Below, piece by piece: positions 55,259 to 63,508 of a stretch of 64,000 nucleotides of DNA (positions are counted from its first letter, which is position 1; each line of letters starts with the position of its first letter). This DNA comes from Castellaniella sp034675905. Its GTDB lineage: Bacteria; Pseudomonadota; Gammaproteobacteria; Burkholderiales; Burkholderiaceae_B. The translations under genes were made by a program, and so were the position numbers. The stretch spans positions 682,001-746,000 of the forward strand of contig NZ_JAUCCV010000010.1 in the NCBI RefSeq assembly GCF_034675905.1, in the 5' to 3' direction. The notes under the pieces are model-generated. The model saw only the letters and a program-made list of their open reading frames with translations, was not told where the DNA came from and ran no database searches.

Positions 55259-55525
55259 TCAGGACGATTTCTGGATGATTCCTTTCAGGGAATCAGCAAT
55301 CTGTTTTGTCAGCGTGCTTTGCAGGTCGATCATCATCGTCCATTGCTGTGTTTGTTGCTGCAGTTTAAGCAGATCGGTTTGCGAGACGTTGCCGTCGGCA
55401 TCAGTGCTGATGCCTGAAATGGTGTCGCGCAGCTTGCTTTCCTGGGTGCGGATGCTGTTGTAGATGGTGTCGTTGACACTGTTGAAATTCAGGCCGGCTG
55501 AACCGGAAAGACCGTTGATTGCCAT
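55259..55525 (-). CDS. sctF: Type III secretion needle protein SctF
   Basis: The 88-residue protein has the needle subunit helix-turn-helix layout. The C-terminal helix QQWTMMIDLQSTLTKQIADSLKGIIQKSS, here noted by its core LQSTLTKQIADSLKGI, is typical of YscF/PrgI. It polymerises into the extracellular needle. It is the last gene of the sctW operon, 12 bp after the small sctE-like gene, with AGGAG upstream. Confidence 0.85.
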   Translation of the reverse strand: MAINGLSGSAGLNFNSVNDTIYNSIRTQESKLRDTISGISTDADGNVSQTDLLKLQQQTQQWTMMIDLQSTLTKQIADSLKGIIQKSS

Positions 55526-55537
55526 GATGACGGACTC

Positions 55538-55807
55538 CTAGCGAGAAGTTGGAAGGGGCAGACGAGCCGCCGGGGACAGGGAAGAGGATGCGGTGTTGAC
55601 CGGCCAGGCGGCCAATACTTCCTGGGCGGCGGCGGCCGCATCCGCTGCCGCCTGCCATAGGGGGAAATCCTGGCGCGAAAGGCCATTGAGCATGGGGGTG
55701 CGCAAGGATTGTTCAAGGCGGTGCGCTCTGGTCAGCAGCGTATCGCGCAGGGCGGCTCCGTCCGGAGCCGCCAGTTGGGTGTCGAGATCGGTCAGCATCG
55801 TATCCAT
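55538..55807 (-). CDS. Small needle co-chaperone candidate (SctE/YscE-like)
   Basis: An 89-residue helical, Ala/Leu-rich protein between sctD and sctF (13 and 12 bp gaps). By position it corresponds to Bordetella bscE, and size fits YscE/PscE, which hold the needle subunit in the cytosol. Sequence similarity to YscE is not evident by eye, so the call rests on synteny. Confidence 0.6.
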   Translation of the reverse strand: MDTMLTDLDTQLAAPDGAALRDTLLTRAHRLEQSLRTPMLNGLSRQDFPLWQAAADAAAAAQEVLAAWPVNTASSSLSPAARLPLPTSR

Positions 55808-55820
55808 GGCGGTGGTGTCC

Positions 55821-57161
55821 TTAGCGCAGGACGATGGCGGGGCGCGGGCCGTCGAACAGCAAGCGCGAGTCTTCGATGGCGGTCAGGCGGTAGTGCCGGT
55901 AGCTGCCGCCTATGAGCAATTTACTCCCATCTTCCAGCACGATAAAGGGTGTTTTCCCGCTGACGACGCTACGGATGCGAAAGGGAACGGCATCGGCATA
56001 GGGATGATCGCCATCCGCCAGCGACGCGATGTTGAAGTGATCCTGGTTGAACTGCGCCAGGACGGTATCCAGCGTAACCATCTGTTCGGCCGTCAGCCCC
56101 TTGGCGCCAGCCTGGAGCCGGTGATCTCGCCAAACCAGCGTCATCCCGTTCAGGCCGGCGGCGGCCAGCGCCTGGGTCAAGGCGTCGGCCACGGCGGGCG
56201 CCAGCAGGATGTGGTTGCCCAGGATCGTCATGCCCGGTAGCTGGGCGCGAACGGCATTCAGGGTCGCCGCGCGACCTGTGTCGTCGAGCGCGACCCCCTG
56301 AATGCTCAGGCGGCCATCGCCTTCGTAGCGGGCTTCGTATTTGACCTGAAGGTTACGCAGGGCGATCGTGGCGATCTGGACGGCTTCGGCTTCGCTGCTG
56401 ACCTGCATGGCGGGCATGGGCCAGACCTGCGCCAGGGCGGAAGACAGATTGTCGCGCTCGCCGGCGTTGCGCACCCAGCCCGACACTTGCACGATATTGT
56501 CCTGCGTAATGGCGGCATGCAGTCGCGAGGCCAGCCCCAGTCTGTCGATGGCCGCCTGGATCTGCCCCAGAGACTGTTCCGCAGCGACCCTGGGGTTCGG
56601 GCGGTTCGGCGCTGGCGTTGGCGTGCCTGGCAGCAGCCAGGCGATCAGGATGGCCAACAGGATGGTCACCGTGGCGGCAGCCAGCCCAAGGGTCTTACCC
56701 CAGGACGGTTGCCGGCGAACAGCAGCCAGGAGGCCGGCGTCTGCGCCGTCGGATGGGTTTGGCGCAGCAGCGTGCGCCGCCGGGTCATCCGCAGGGAGGT
56801 CGTCCGTCTCTTTGTCCGCTGGGGCTTCAGCCATCGGCGTGATGGTGTGCTCGTTAGCGGCTTCCGGTGCGGGGCTCCAGGGATCGGACGGGCGTGCGAC
56901 GGTAATCCAGATCGGACCCACCGGCATGGCCTGGTTGAAGGGGGTCGAGGGAGGCGCCGGGGCGTCTTCGGTTTCACCTTCCGGGGCCAGGTCCCAGCCG
57001 TTCGTGCCCAGCTTCAGCCTGACGGTGCGCGGCGCCAGGCCTTCGTCGGCCAGCACGATATGGCAATCCGGGGAGGTGCCCAGGACGTCATCGTGCTGCA
57101 CCGGGCATCGCGCATCGCGATGCAGGCCGGAGAGCACGCGCAGTTCGAGCGGCTCAGGCAT
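55821..57161 (-). CDS. sctD: Type III secretion inner-membrane ring protein SctD
   Basis: The 446-residue protein has an N-terminal FHA-like cytoplasmic domain (LRVLSGLHRDARCPVQHDDVLGTSPDCHIVL), a Pro/Ala-rich linker, one membrane helix (about residues 158-178) and a periplasmic part with BON-like repeats (VQVSGWVRNAGERDNLSSAL). This matches YscD/BscD, forming the outer of the two inner-membrane rings. It lies 33 bp after sctV. Confidence 0.87.
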   Translation of the reverse strand: MPEPLELRVLSGLHRDARCPVQHDDVLGTSPDCHIVLADEGLAPRTVRLKLGTNGWDLAPEGETEDAPAPPSTPFNQAMPVGPIWITVARPSDPWSPAPEAANEHTITPMAEAPADKETDDLPADDPAAHAAAPNPSDGADAGLLAAVRRQPSWGKTLGLAAATVTILLAILIAWLLPGTPTPAPNRPNPRVAAEQSLGQIQAAIDRLGLASRLHAAITQDNIVQVSGWVRNAGERDNLSSALAQVWPMPAMQVSSEAEAVQIATIALRNLQVKYEARYEGDGRLSIQGVALDDTGRAATLNAVRAQLPGMTILGNHILLAPAVADALTQALAAAGLNGMTLVWRDHRLQAGAKGLTAEQMVTLDTVLAQFNQDHFNIASLADGDHPYADAVPFRIRSVVSGKTPFIVLEDGSKLLIGGSYRHYRLTAIEDSRLLFDGPRPAIVLR

Positions 57162-57194
57162 CGGGGACTCCGGGCGGGCTTTGCCGGGCAGGCA

Positions 57195-59291
57195 TCATAG
57201 ATCCACCCGCGCCAGCGGCTGCACGTTGATTTCCTGTGTCAGCTCTTGGTAGGACAGGACCGGTAATTCATAGAGATCCTGTTCAATCATCTTGCGCAAG
57301 TAGCGCCGGATGTCCATGGAAGTCAGGAGCACCGGCTTGCGGGCATTGATCGTGATGTCGCCGATGGCGGTGCGGATGTTGGTGATCAATTTCTTGGTGG
57401 TGTTCGGGTCCAGGGCCAGGTAGCTGCCGGCGGATGTCTGGCGGATGGCGCCGCGGATGGTTTCCTCGACGTTGGGGGCCAGCAGGTAGGCGGGCAGAAT
57501 ATTCTGTCCGCTGGAATATTTATAGCTGATATGCCGCTTGAGAGAGACGCGCACGTATTCCGTCAGCAGGACGGAATCCTTTTCCTTCTGGCCCCATTCG
57601 ATCAGGGCTTCCAGGACCGCCCGTAGATTTCGCACGGAAATGTCCTCGGAGACCAGCCGCTGCATGATTTCGGCGATTTTCTGCACCGGCATGATGCGCA
57701 GGGCTTCTTTGACCAGATCCGGGAAACGGTCTTCCATGGCGGTCAGCAAAAACCGGGTTTCCTGGATGCCGATGAATTCGGAAGAATATTTTTTCAGGAC
57801 GAAGGCCAGGTGCCAGGTCAGGATCTGGTGGGCGTCCATGCAGGGGATGCCGGCCGCCATCAGCATGTCGGCGTGGCCGGACTCGGTCCAAAGCGTCGGG
57901 ATGCCGGGCAGGAATTGTTTGTCGGTGCTGTAGGGGATCTGCAGGGCCTGCAGGTTTTGTTCCGTGTCGCGGACCAGGATGTGGTCTGGCAGGAGCTGGC
58001 CTTGAGACACGGGGACTTCAGCCAGCAGGATCAGGTAGGTATTGTCGGGCAATGCCTCGTTGAAGCGCAGTTGGATGCCGGGAAACGGCACGCCCAGGTC
58101 GAAGTACAGCGCCCGGCGGATCTTGATGAGTTCTTCATTGAGTTCCTCGGCGTTGAAATGCCGCTGCAGCCCCGCCGCGACGTCGATCATGAGCGGCAAG
58201 GTGGGGGCGAACTCGGCGCTGCCGTCGGATTTCGGCTTGGGGGCGGGTTGGCCGTCGGCGGCCAGCGCGGGTATTTCTGTGATCTCGCCCGTTTTTTCGT
58301 CCACGACCTTGCGGGTGCCGCGCAGCAGCACGAAGCCGATCACACCCACAACTGTGGCCAGCGCCAGAAAGGTCAGGGTCGGCATGCCTGGGATCAGGCC
58401 CATGCCCAGCGCCACCGCAGCAGCAATCAGGAGCGCGCGCGGTTGCGCCAGGATCTGTGCGCCGATGTCCTTGCCGACGTTCGAGGGGCCGCCTTCGCCG
58501 GTTTGCACGCGGGTCACGATGATCCCGGCGCAGATGGCGATGAACAGCGCCGGGATCTGGGCGATCAGGCCGTCGCCGATGGTCAGGATGGAATACACCT
58601 GGACGGCTTCGCCGGCTGTCAGACCGCGTTGCAGCGTGCCGATCAGGATGCCGCCCAGCAGATTGACCGCCACGATGATCAGTCCGGCAATGGCGTCGCC
58701 CTTGACGAACTTCATGGCGCCGTCCATGGCGCCGTAGAGCTGGCTTTCCTTTTCGACCAGCGTGCGGCGCTTACGGGCGTCATCCATGTCGATGGTGCCG
58801 GCGCGCAGATCGGCATCGATGGACATCTGCTTGCCCGGCATGGCGTCCAGAGAAAACCGGGCGGCGACTTCCGCCACGCGTTCGGCGCCTTTGGTGATGA
58901 CGACGAACTGTACGATGGTGAGAATCAGGAACACCACCAAGCCGACGATCAGATTGCCGCCGACCACGAAATTGCCGAAGGTTTCGATGATGTGACCGGC
59001 GTCGCCCTGCAGCAGAATAAGACGGGTGGTGGCGATCGAGATGCCCAAACGAAAGAGCGTCGTCACCAGCAGCACGGATGGGAACGAGGAAAAAGCCAGC
59101 GGTGAGGGCAGGTACATGGCGACCATCAGCAGGATCGCCGACAGGGTCATGTTGGTGCCGATGAGCACATCGACCAGCGCGGTGGGCAAGGGCAGGATCA
59201 TCATGAAGATGATCGAGACGATCAGCACTGCCAGGACGATGTCGTTCCGGCTGGTGATGAGGTTGACGACGCGGCTGAGGGTTTGTTGCAT
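57195..59291 (-). CDS. sctV: Type III secretion export gate protein SctV (LcrD/BcrD family)
   Basis: The 698-residue FHIPEP-family protein has about seven to eight N-terminal membrane helices, the conserved FSLDAMPGKQMSIDADLRAG loop, and a C-terminal cytoplasmic domain that forms a nonameric ring receiving chaperone-substrate complexes. Length fits LcrD (about 700). It is the most conserved gene of the secretion locus and confirms that a complete export apparatus is intended. Confidence 0.96.
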   Translation of the reverse strand: MQQTLSRVVNLITSRNDIVLAVLIVSIIFMMILPLPTALVDVLIGTNMTLSAILLMVAMYLPSPLAFSSFPSVLLVTTLFRLGISIATTRLILLQGDAGHIIETFGNFVVGGNLIVGLVVFLILTIVQFVVITKGAERVAEVAARFSLDAMPGKQMSIDADLRAGTIDMDDARKRRTLVEKESQLYGAMDGAMKFVKGDAIAGLIIVAVNLLGGILIGTLQRGLTAGEAVQVYSILTIGDGLIAQIPALFIAICAGIIVTRVQTGEGGPSNVGKDIGAQILAQPRALLIAAAVALGMGLIPGMPTLTFLALATVVGVIGFVLLRGTRKVVDEKTGEITEIPALAADGQPAPKPKSDGSAEFAPTLPLMIDVAAGLQRHFNAEELNEELIKIRRALYFDLGVPFPGIQLRFNEALPDNTYLILLAEVPVSQGQLLPDHILVRDTEQNLQALQIPYSTDKQFLPGIPTLWTESGHADMLMAAGIPCMDAHQILTWHLAFVLKKYSSEFIGIQETRFLLTAMEDRFPDLVKEALRIMPVQKIAEIMQRLVSEDISVRNLRAVLEALIEWGQKEKDSVLLTEYVRVSLKRHISYKYSSGQNILPAYLLAPNVEETIRGAIRQTSAGSYLALDPNTTKKLITNIRTAIGDITINARKPVLLTSMDIRRYLRKMIEQDLYELPVLSYQELTQEINVQPLARVDL

Positions 59292-59303
59292 GGGGTATCC
59301 GAT

Positions 59304-59711
59304 CTAGCGGGAGTCGGCCGCACCGACGTCGCCGGCACGCATATTGATGTAAGCGCGCATAGCGGCTTCGGCTTCGGGCAATCGGCCTAGCGCCGCCAGA
59401 GCCTGGGCGCGAACCAGATGAAAGGCCGTGCCCATGCCTCCTTGGAGGGCTACTTTATCCAGAGTCCCCAGTGCGGATTCTGGTTTGCCGGCACGCAATT
59501 GCGCCAGCGCCAACGAGATGCGTTGGCGCGCGTCGGCCAGGCCGAGCTCGTCCAGCGCGGCGAGCAGCACGGCGGCTTTTTCGGGCCTGTCGTTTTCCAG
59601 ATAGATGTAGGCCAGCAGGTCGAGCAGGATGTCGCCGTTCTCGCCCAGGGGGCGAGCGGGCTCGGGGGCCGTGGGCGTATCGGGGTCCGGAGTCATGGCG
59701 CCTGAGTTCAT
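59304..59711 (-). CDS. sctY: SctY (YscY-like) TPR chaperone of SctX
   Basis: A 135-residue protein of TPR-like helices (LLDLLAYIYLENDRPEKAAVLLAAL; AFHLVRAQALAALGRLPEAEAAM). In Yersinia YscY binds YscX and both bind YscV. The order sctX-sctY-sctV is kept here, and the start overlaps the sctX stop. Confidence 0.75.
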   Translation of the reverse strand: MNSGAMTPDPDTPTAPEPARPLGENGDILLDLLAYIYLENDRPEKAAVLLAALDELGLADARQRISLALAQLRAGKPESALGTLDKVALQGGMGTAFHLVRAQALAALGRLPEAEAAMRAYINMRAGDVGAADSR

Positions 59712-60109
59712 CCCTGGTATAGCGCGCTGCGGTACATGGCCACCAGGTCGCGCAGATTGGTTTCCTCTTTCAGCAGGCGCACGGCCCGGTTCAGCGTGCG
59801 GCTGTCGCCCGCACCGGATTCGGCCTGCGTGGCGAGATTTTTCAGGGCTTCACGCAGCGCCTCGGCGAACTGGGACGGCATCAGCAGGTCACGATTGCCG
59901 ATGTCGGGGCGCAAGGCTTCTTTCAGGTAGTCGCCGGTATTGGGTTTGTCCAACAGCTGCGCCAGCTGGGCGCGGATCGGGTCATCCGATGGCGCCAGAT
60001 TGCGCCGGTCCGGCAAGGTGCGGGTGTCAGGCTCGTTTTTCCGGGCATAGACGATGTTGTCGATCCCGTGATCGAAGCTCATGAGCCGGTTGACGTTCAG
60101 ATCAGGCAT
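59708..60109 (-). CDS. sctX: SctX (YscX-like) early secretion substrate
   Basis: A 133-residue protein with an unstructured N-terminus and a C-terminal helical part (SRTLNRAVRLLKEETNLRDLVAMYRSALYQG; key run AVRLLKEETNLRDLVAMY) similar to YscX. YscX is secreted early and is needed for export. The call relies on this tail and on the conserved gene order. Confidence 0.7.
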   Translation of the reverse strand: MPDLNVNRLMSFDHGIDNIVYARKNEPDTRTLPDRRNLAPSDDPIRAQLAQLLDKPNTGDYLKEALRPDIGNRDLLMPSQFAEALREALKNLATQAESGAGDSRTLNRAVRLLKEETNLRDLVAMYRSALYQG

Positions 60110-60123
60110 GGGCAGGCTCCGGT

Positions 60124-60507
60124 TCAGGGTTCGTCACGCAAGGCGTCTAGCCAGCGGTTCAGGTAGTCCAAGGCCTGGTGCAGCCGCAATACCGTGAATT
60201 CGGCTTCGTTGAGCCGTACGAGCGCCAGCAGGTAGGAGACGCCGTCGTATTCGCGCAGCGCGGGTTGCACCGGCCAGTCGTCCATCCGGCTGTGGTGTGC
60301 GCGCTTGCAGGCGCGCAGCAGCCATTGCCCGGCATCATACGGCGTGGGACAGGCTGCGTAGACCAGGATGTTCGTGTCGGCGTGTTCCAAGCCCAGCAAC
60401 CGACCAGGGGTCGTGCGAAAGACGACCTGGCCTCGGGCATCGAAGGACAGATCCGGGATGCCGGCGGCCTCGCCGAACTGTCGCAGAGTGCTGTTGGGGC
60501 CCGTCAT
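60124..60507 (-). CDS. SycN-like chaperone for SctW
   Basis: The start MTGPNSTLRQFGEAAG (60507, 127 residues) overlaps the sctW stop (TAATG); a longer frame into sctW is an artefact. Layout is that of a small class I chaperone, with GRLLGLEHADTNILVYA strands and a C-terminal helix (VLRLHQALDYLNRWLDAL). In Yersinia SycN with YscB binds YopN; placement directly after sctW supports this. Confidence 0.72.
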   Translation of the reverse strand: MTGPNSTLRQFGEAAGIPDLSFDARGQVVFRTTPGRLLGLEHADTNILVYAACPTPYDAGQWLLRACKRAHHSRMDDWPVQPALREYDGVSYLLALVRLNEAEFTVLRLHQALDYLNRWLDALRDEP

Positions 60508-61610
60508 TACAAATCTTCCTCGTCGATGGCCAGATCCAGGGCGTCCTGGGCGGCGCTCAGGATGCCCTGCCGGGTGTCGGAATCCGGAAATACCGGGACA
60601 GGGAGGTCGCGCAGCAGGGATTTTATGCCTGTCAGCAGCATGATGCGACCTTCCGGCGTCGTGACGCCATGCTGTTGGGTCAATGAGGTGAAACGGGATT
60701 CGCTCAGCCATTTTTCACTGGTCAGCGAAACCAGGTCGCGCATCAATCGTTCGCTGTCCGGGGCGCCCAGCCCTTTTGACTGCAGGTTGCCGGATAGATC
60801 GGTGCAGCCTTCCAGGACCGTTGCGGCGACCTGCAGATGATACAGATCGCTGGTCAGGGCCTGCAAGCGCCGGGGGTCGGTGGAGGGTCGGGTGGACGAC
60901 AGGTCCTGGCCCAGGGCGGCCACCAGCTGTGTGAGGCCGCGGGCCATGTCTTTGCCGCCGAAACGTTCCAACGCCAAGCCCAGCGTCTTGCCTAGCGTGT
61001 TTTCGCCCAGAACGATGTCGCGGTATGTGCTTTGGAAGGTCTGAACCCCTTGGGCGTCCGACGCGAATTCTGCCGCGCTGCCCAGCGCATTCAGGCCCGC
61101 CCGGATTTGAGGGCCGCTATCAATTTCCAGATCGGCCAGGGCATCGCGCAGGGTCTCCAGCAGCTCGGGGCTGGCGCCGTCCTGTTCGCCCTTGCGCAGG
61201 GTGTATTGCAGCGCCAGGAATTGCTGGGAGACATCATCGAATGCCTGGGCGGCCTCCTGGCGGGGTGAACCCTGGCCCGACAGTAGTTTTTCGACAAGCG
61301 CTTCGAGCTTGGCCTGGGCATTGGGGTCCTGGCCTTGTTGCAGCATTTCGATGATTTCCGCCGGCTGCATGAGCTCCACGGGCCGCTCGGGCTTGACCTT
61401 GCGTTCGGCGTGGTGCTTGTTTTCAGTCTTTTCCGCCATGTGCAGGCTGATTTCCTCGGCGGCATCGTTCAGGGAGTCGATTCCGCCTTTCAGCAGCACC
61501 GCGTGTTCGCCCATCAGCGTGCCCGTGCGGGGCTGATCCGTGCTGAATCCGGGCTGTTGGCCCGGCGAACTGAATCCGGGGGTAATGCCGCCGGCGTCGA
61601 TGCGGTTCAT
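60507..61610 (-). CDS. sctW: Type III secretion gatekeeper SctW (YopN/BopN/MxiC family)
   Basis: A 367-residue protein with a Ser/Gly/Pro-rich N-terminus as in secreted gatekeepers, then helical X-bundle repeats (AKLEALVEKLLSGQGSPRQEAAQAF). Its C-terminus (FTSLTQQHGVTTPEGRIMLLTGIKSLLRDLP) corresponds to a fused TyeA-like part. It controls the switch from translocators to effectors. It is the first gene of the unit that runs to sctF, behind the GGAAC-N15-GTTACT motif. Confidence 0.87.
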   Translation of the reverse strand: MNRIDAGGITPGFSSPGQQPGFSTDQPRTGTLMGEHAVLLKGGIDSLNDAAEEISLHMAEKTENKHHAERKVKPERPVELMQPAEIIEMLQQGQDPNAQAKLEALVEKLLSGQGSPRQEAAQAFDDVSQQFLALQYTLRKGEQDGASPELLETLRDALADLEIDSGPQIRAGLNALGSAAEFASDAQGVQTFQSTYRDIVLGENTLGKTLGLALERFGGKDMARGLTQLVAALGQDLSSTRPSTDPRRLQALTSDLYHLQVAATVLEGCTDLSGNLQSKGLGAPDSERLMRDLVSLTSEKWLSESRFTSLTQQHGVTTPEGRIMLLTGIKSLLRDLPVPVFPDSDTRQGILSAAQDALDLAIDEEDL

Positions 61611-61648
61611 GGTGGGGAAGCGGTTCCATACAGAGACTGGTCTGAGGT

Positions 61649-61674
61649 AGTAACGGACGCCGCGCGAAGGTTCC
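61649..61674 (-). promoter_or_regulatory. ECF-type promoter motif GGAAC-N15-GTTACT (sctW operon)
   Basis: On the minus strand GGAAC and GTTACT are 15 bases apart and 38 nt before the sctW ATG. It is the third exact instance of the motif, all in front of secretion units. Confidence 0.8.
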
Positions 61675-61742
61675 CTTGAAGTGCGCGGAATCAGGCAGGT
61701 TTCAATGCGGTCTGGGGTTTTCCCTGGTTTTTGGTTGGTGAT

Positions 61743-61768
61743 GGAACTGTTATCGCTTGCCTGACACT
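61743..61768 (+). promoter_or_regulatory. Weaker copy of the ECF motif before the Bsp22-like genes
   Basis: GGAAC at 61743-61747, 15 bases, then GACACT at 61763-61768 (4/6 of GTTACT), 78 nt before the first filament gene. It faces away from the sctW promoter. The match of the first half and of the spacing makes it plausible but less certain. Confidence 0.5.
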
Positions 61769-61845
61769 TATCCGGTATGCAGGCGGTCGCCCTTCGGTTT
61801 CACCCGGTCGCCCTCCGCTGACATACCGATATAGGATGATCCATC

Positions 61846-62481
61846 ATGAACATGACAGTCAACAATTCCGGCGGCGTCAATTTCGCAGCGGCTCTTGCCA
61901 GCGGCGACATTCAGACCATCATCCAGATGGTGCAAAGCGAACGGGTCCGCTTGCTGGATTCGCAGTTGGTCGATCAGGTCAAGGCTGTCCAGTCCCGCAA
62001 CGATCAGATCGCCAAGCTGAACAATGTGTTGTCCAGCCTGAATGCCTACTCCAGCCAGATCAAGGGGACCGATGCGCAGTCCAAACCCGCAGACTGGGGC
62101 TCCAACAACGAATTGCGCAAGACCTACGAGGTCGCCGTGAATGACGCCATTCAGGATGCGGGCATTACCGATTTGGGGATTCAGCAGCATGATGGCTTGC
62201 GTTCCGCCAAGCCCGGCGAGCAGCCGTCGCATCCGTGGGAAGCGGTCAACGGGGTCTTGATTCATGGCACCAATGTGATCAATCCCACAGTCACCAAGGG
62301 CGAAGTCGATGCGGCCATCACCAAGATCAAAGGCATGATCGACGCCGAAAGTAATAATCAGCAGATGGACATGCTGCGTCTGCAAAGCCTGAACAACAAG
62401 AAGAACGAGTCCATCGAGATCCTGACCAATACTCAGAAGAAACACACGGATTCAGCGTCCAGCATCATTCGGAACATCTGA
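61846..62481 (+). CDS. Bsp22-like needle-tip filament protein, copy 1
   Basis: A 211-residue protein without a signal peptide, with helical ends. The N-terminal GDIQTIIQMVQSERVRLLD and C-terminal NNQQMDMLRLQSLNNKKNES blocks resemble Bsp22 of Bordetella, which polymerises into a filament at the needle tip. The central region (about residues 75-150) is variable. It is followed after 79 bp by a second copy. Confidence 0.8.
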   Translation: MNMTVNNSGGVNFAAALASGDIQTIIQMVQSERVRLLDSQLVDQVKAVQSRNDQIAKLNNVLSSLNAYSSQIKGTDAQSKPADWGSNNELRKTYEVAVNDAIQDAGITDLGIQQHDGLRSAKPGEQPSHPWEAVNGVLIHGTNVINPTVTKGEVDAAITKIKGMIDAESNNQQMDMLRLQSLNNKKNESIEILTNTQKKHTDSASSIIRNI

Positions 62482-62560
62482 TGCTGCACACAGTGTTCGG
62501 GCGCCAGACTGAACGGCCTGTTCTTCAGGCTATGTTGCAATCCAGATCAAGGAAAATATT

Positions 62561-63187
62561 ATGAATACTTCCGGCGTGGGCAGTTCGCTGCCGATCGACA
62601 TCAGCCAGGCGATTGCGTCGGGCGACATCCAGACCCTGATTCAGATGGTGCAGAGCGAACGCGTCAAACTGCTGGATCAGCAGTTGGTGGATCAGGTCAA
62701 AGCGGTGCAGGCGCGCAATGACCAGATTGCCAAGCTAAATGACGTGTTGTCCAAGTTGACCGCCTTTCAGGGCGGCATCAAGGGGACCGATGCCGGCAGC
62801 AAGATCAAGGACTGGAATAACGACAAAATCAAGCAATACGAGCTGCCCTTGAACGACGCTATCATCGCGGCCGGCATCGAAGATTTGGGATTTCCCAGTC
62901 GGACGGGCCAGCGCACGCGTCTGCCCGGAGAAGAAAATGTTCCAGGCGGCAGCGGCGGACCCTGGGTGACAGGCAAGCAAGTGGTTGGCGGATGGACCAC
63001 CAAGGGCGAAATCGACGCAGCCATCACCAAGGTCAAGGGCATGATCGACGCCCAGAGCAATAACCAGCAGATGGATATGCTGCGTTTGCAGAGCCTGAAC
63101 AACAAGAAAAACGAGTCCATCGAAATTTTGACGAACACGCAGAAAAAGCATACGGACTCCACCTCGTCCATCATTCGCAACATCTGA
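62561..63187 (+). CDS. Bsp22-like needle-tip filament protein, copy 2
   Basis: The 208-residue paralogue shares nearly identical terminal blocks with copy 1 (GDIQTLIQMVQSERVKLLD; NNQQMDMLRLQSLNNKKNES; HTDSTSSIIRNI). It differs in the N-terminal 17 residues and in a middle section of about 60 residues. GGA lies a few bases before the ATG. Two tandem filament genes are unlike the single bsp22 of Bordetella. Confidence 0.8.
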   Translation: MNTSGVGSSLPIDISQAIASGDIQTLIQMVQSERVKLLDQQLVDQVKAVQARNDQIAKLNDVLSKLTAFQGGIKGTDAGSKIKDWNNDKIKQYELPLNDAIIAAGIEDLGFPSRTGQRTRLPGEENVPGGSGGPWVTGKQVVGGWTTKGEIDAAITKVKGMIDAQSNNQQMDMLRLQSLNNKKNESIEILTNTQKKHTDSTSSIIRNI

Positions 63188-63202
63188 TAAGGATTCACCA
63201 CC

Positions 63203-63484
63203 ATGGCCAAGACACCCGAAGAAATCATGCGCGAGGCCGAGGCGCTGATCGAACAGACCCAGCGCAGCCTGGCCGCGACGGCCGACGTCTACCGTGCCCA
63301 GGGCCTGGATGCCGACAAGTTGGCTGCCGGCATGAACGAGAAACATCAGGCAGAGGCCGAAGCGCTGTTTCGCAAGGATATGGAAGATATCGAGCGCGAG
63401 GCAGCCGAAGAAGCCGCCCGCCTGAGCTTCGCCAACGCTACGCCTCGTGCGGGCGGGCCGCGCAAGATGCGCAATATGATCTGA
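63203..63484 (+). CDS. Small helical protein of the secretion operon
   Basis: A 93-residue, highly charged helical protein (MAKTPEEIMREAEALIEQ; EDIEREAAEEAARLSF) between the filament genes and the SycD-like chaperone. No motif is recognised. Its size and place suggest a chaperone or regulator for a secreted protein, but that is inference. Confidence 0.7.
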   Translation: MAKTPEEIMREAEALIEQTQRSLAATADVYRAQGLDADKLAAGMNEKHQAEAEALFRKDMEDIEREAAEEAARLSFANATPRAGGPRKMRNMI

Positions 63485-63508
63485 CCAGCGTTTCACACAG
63501 GAGCCCTC

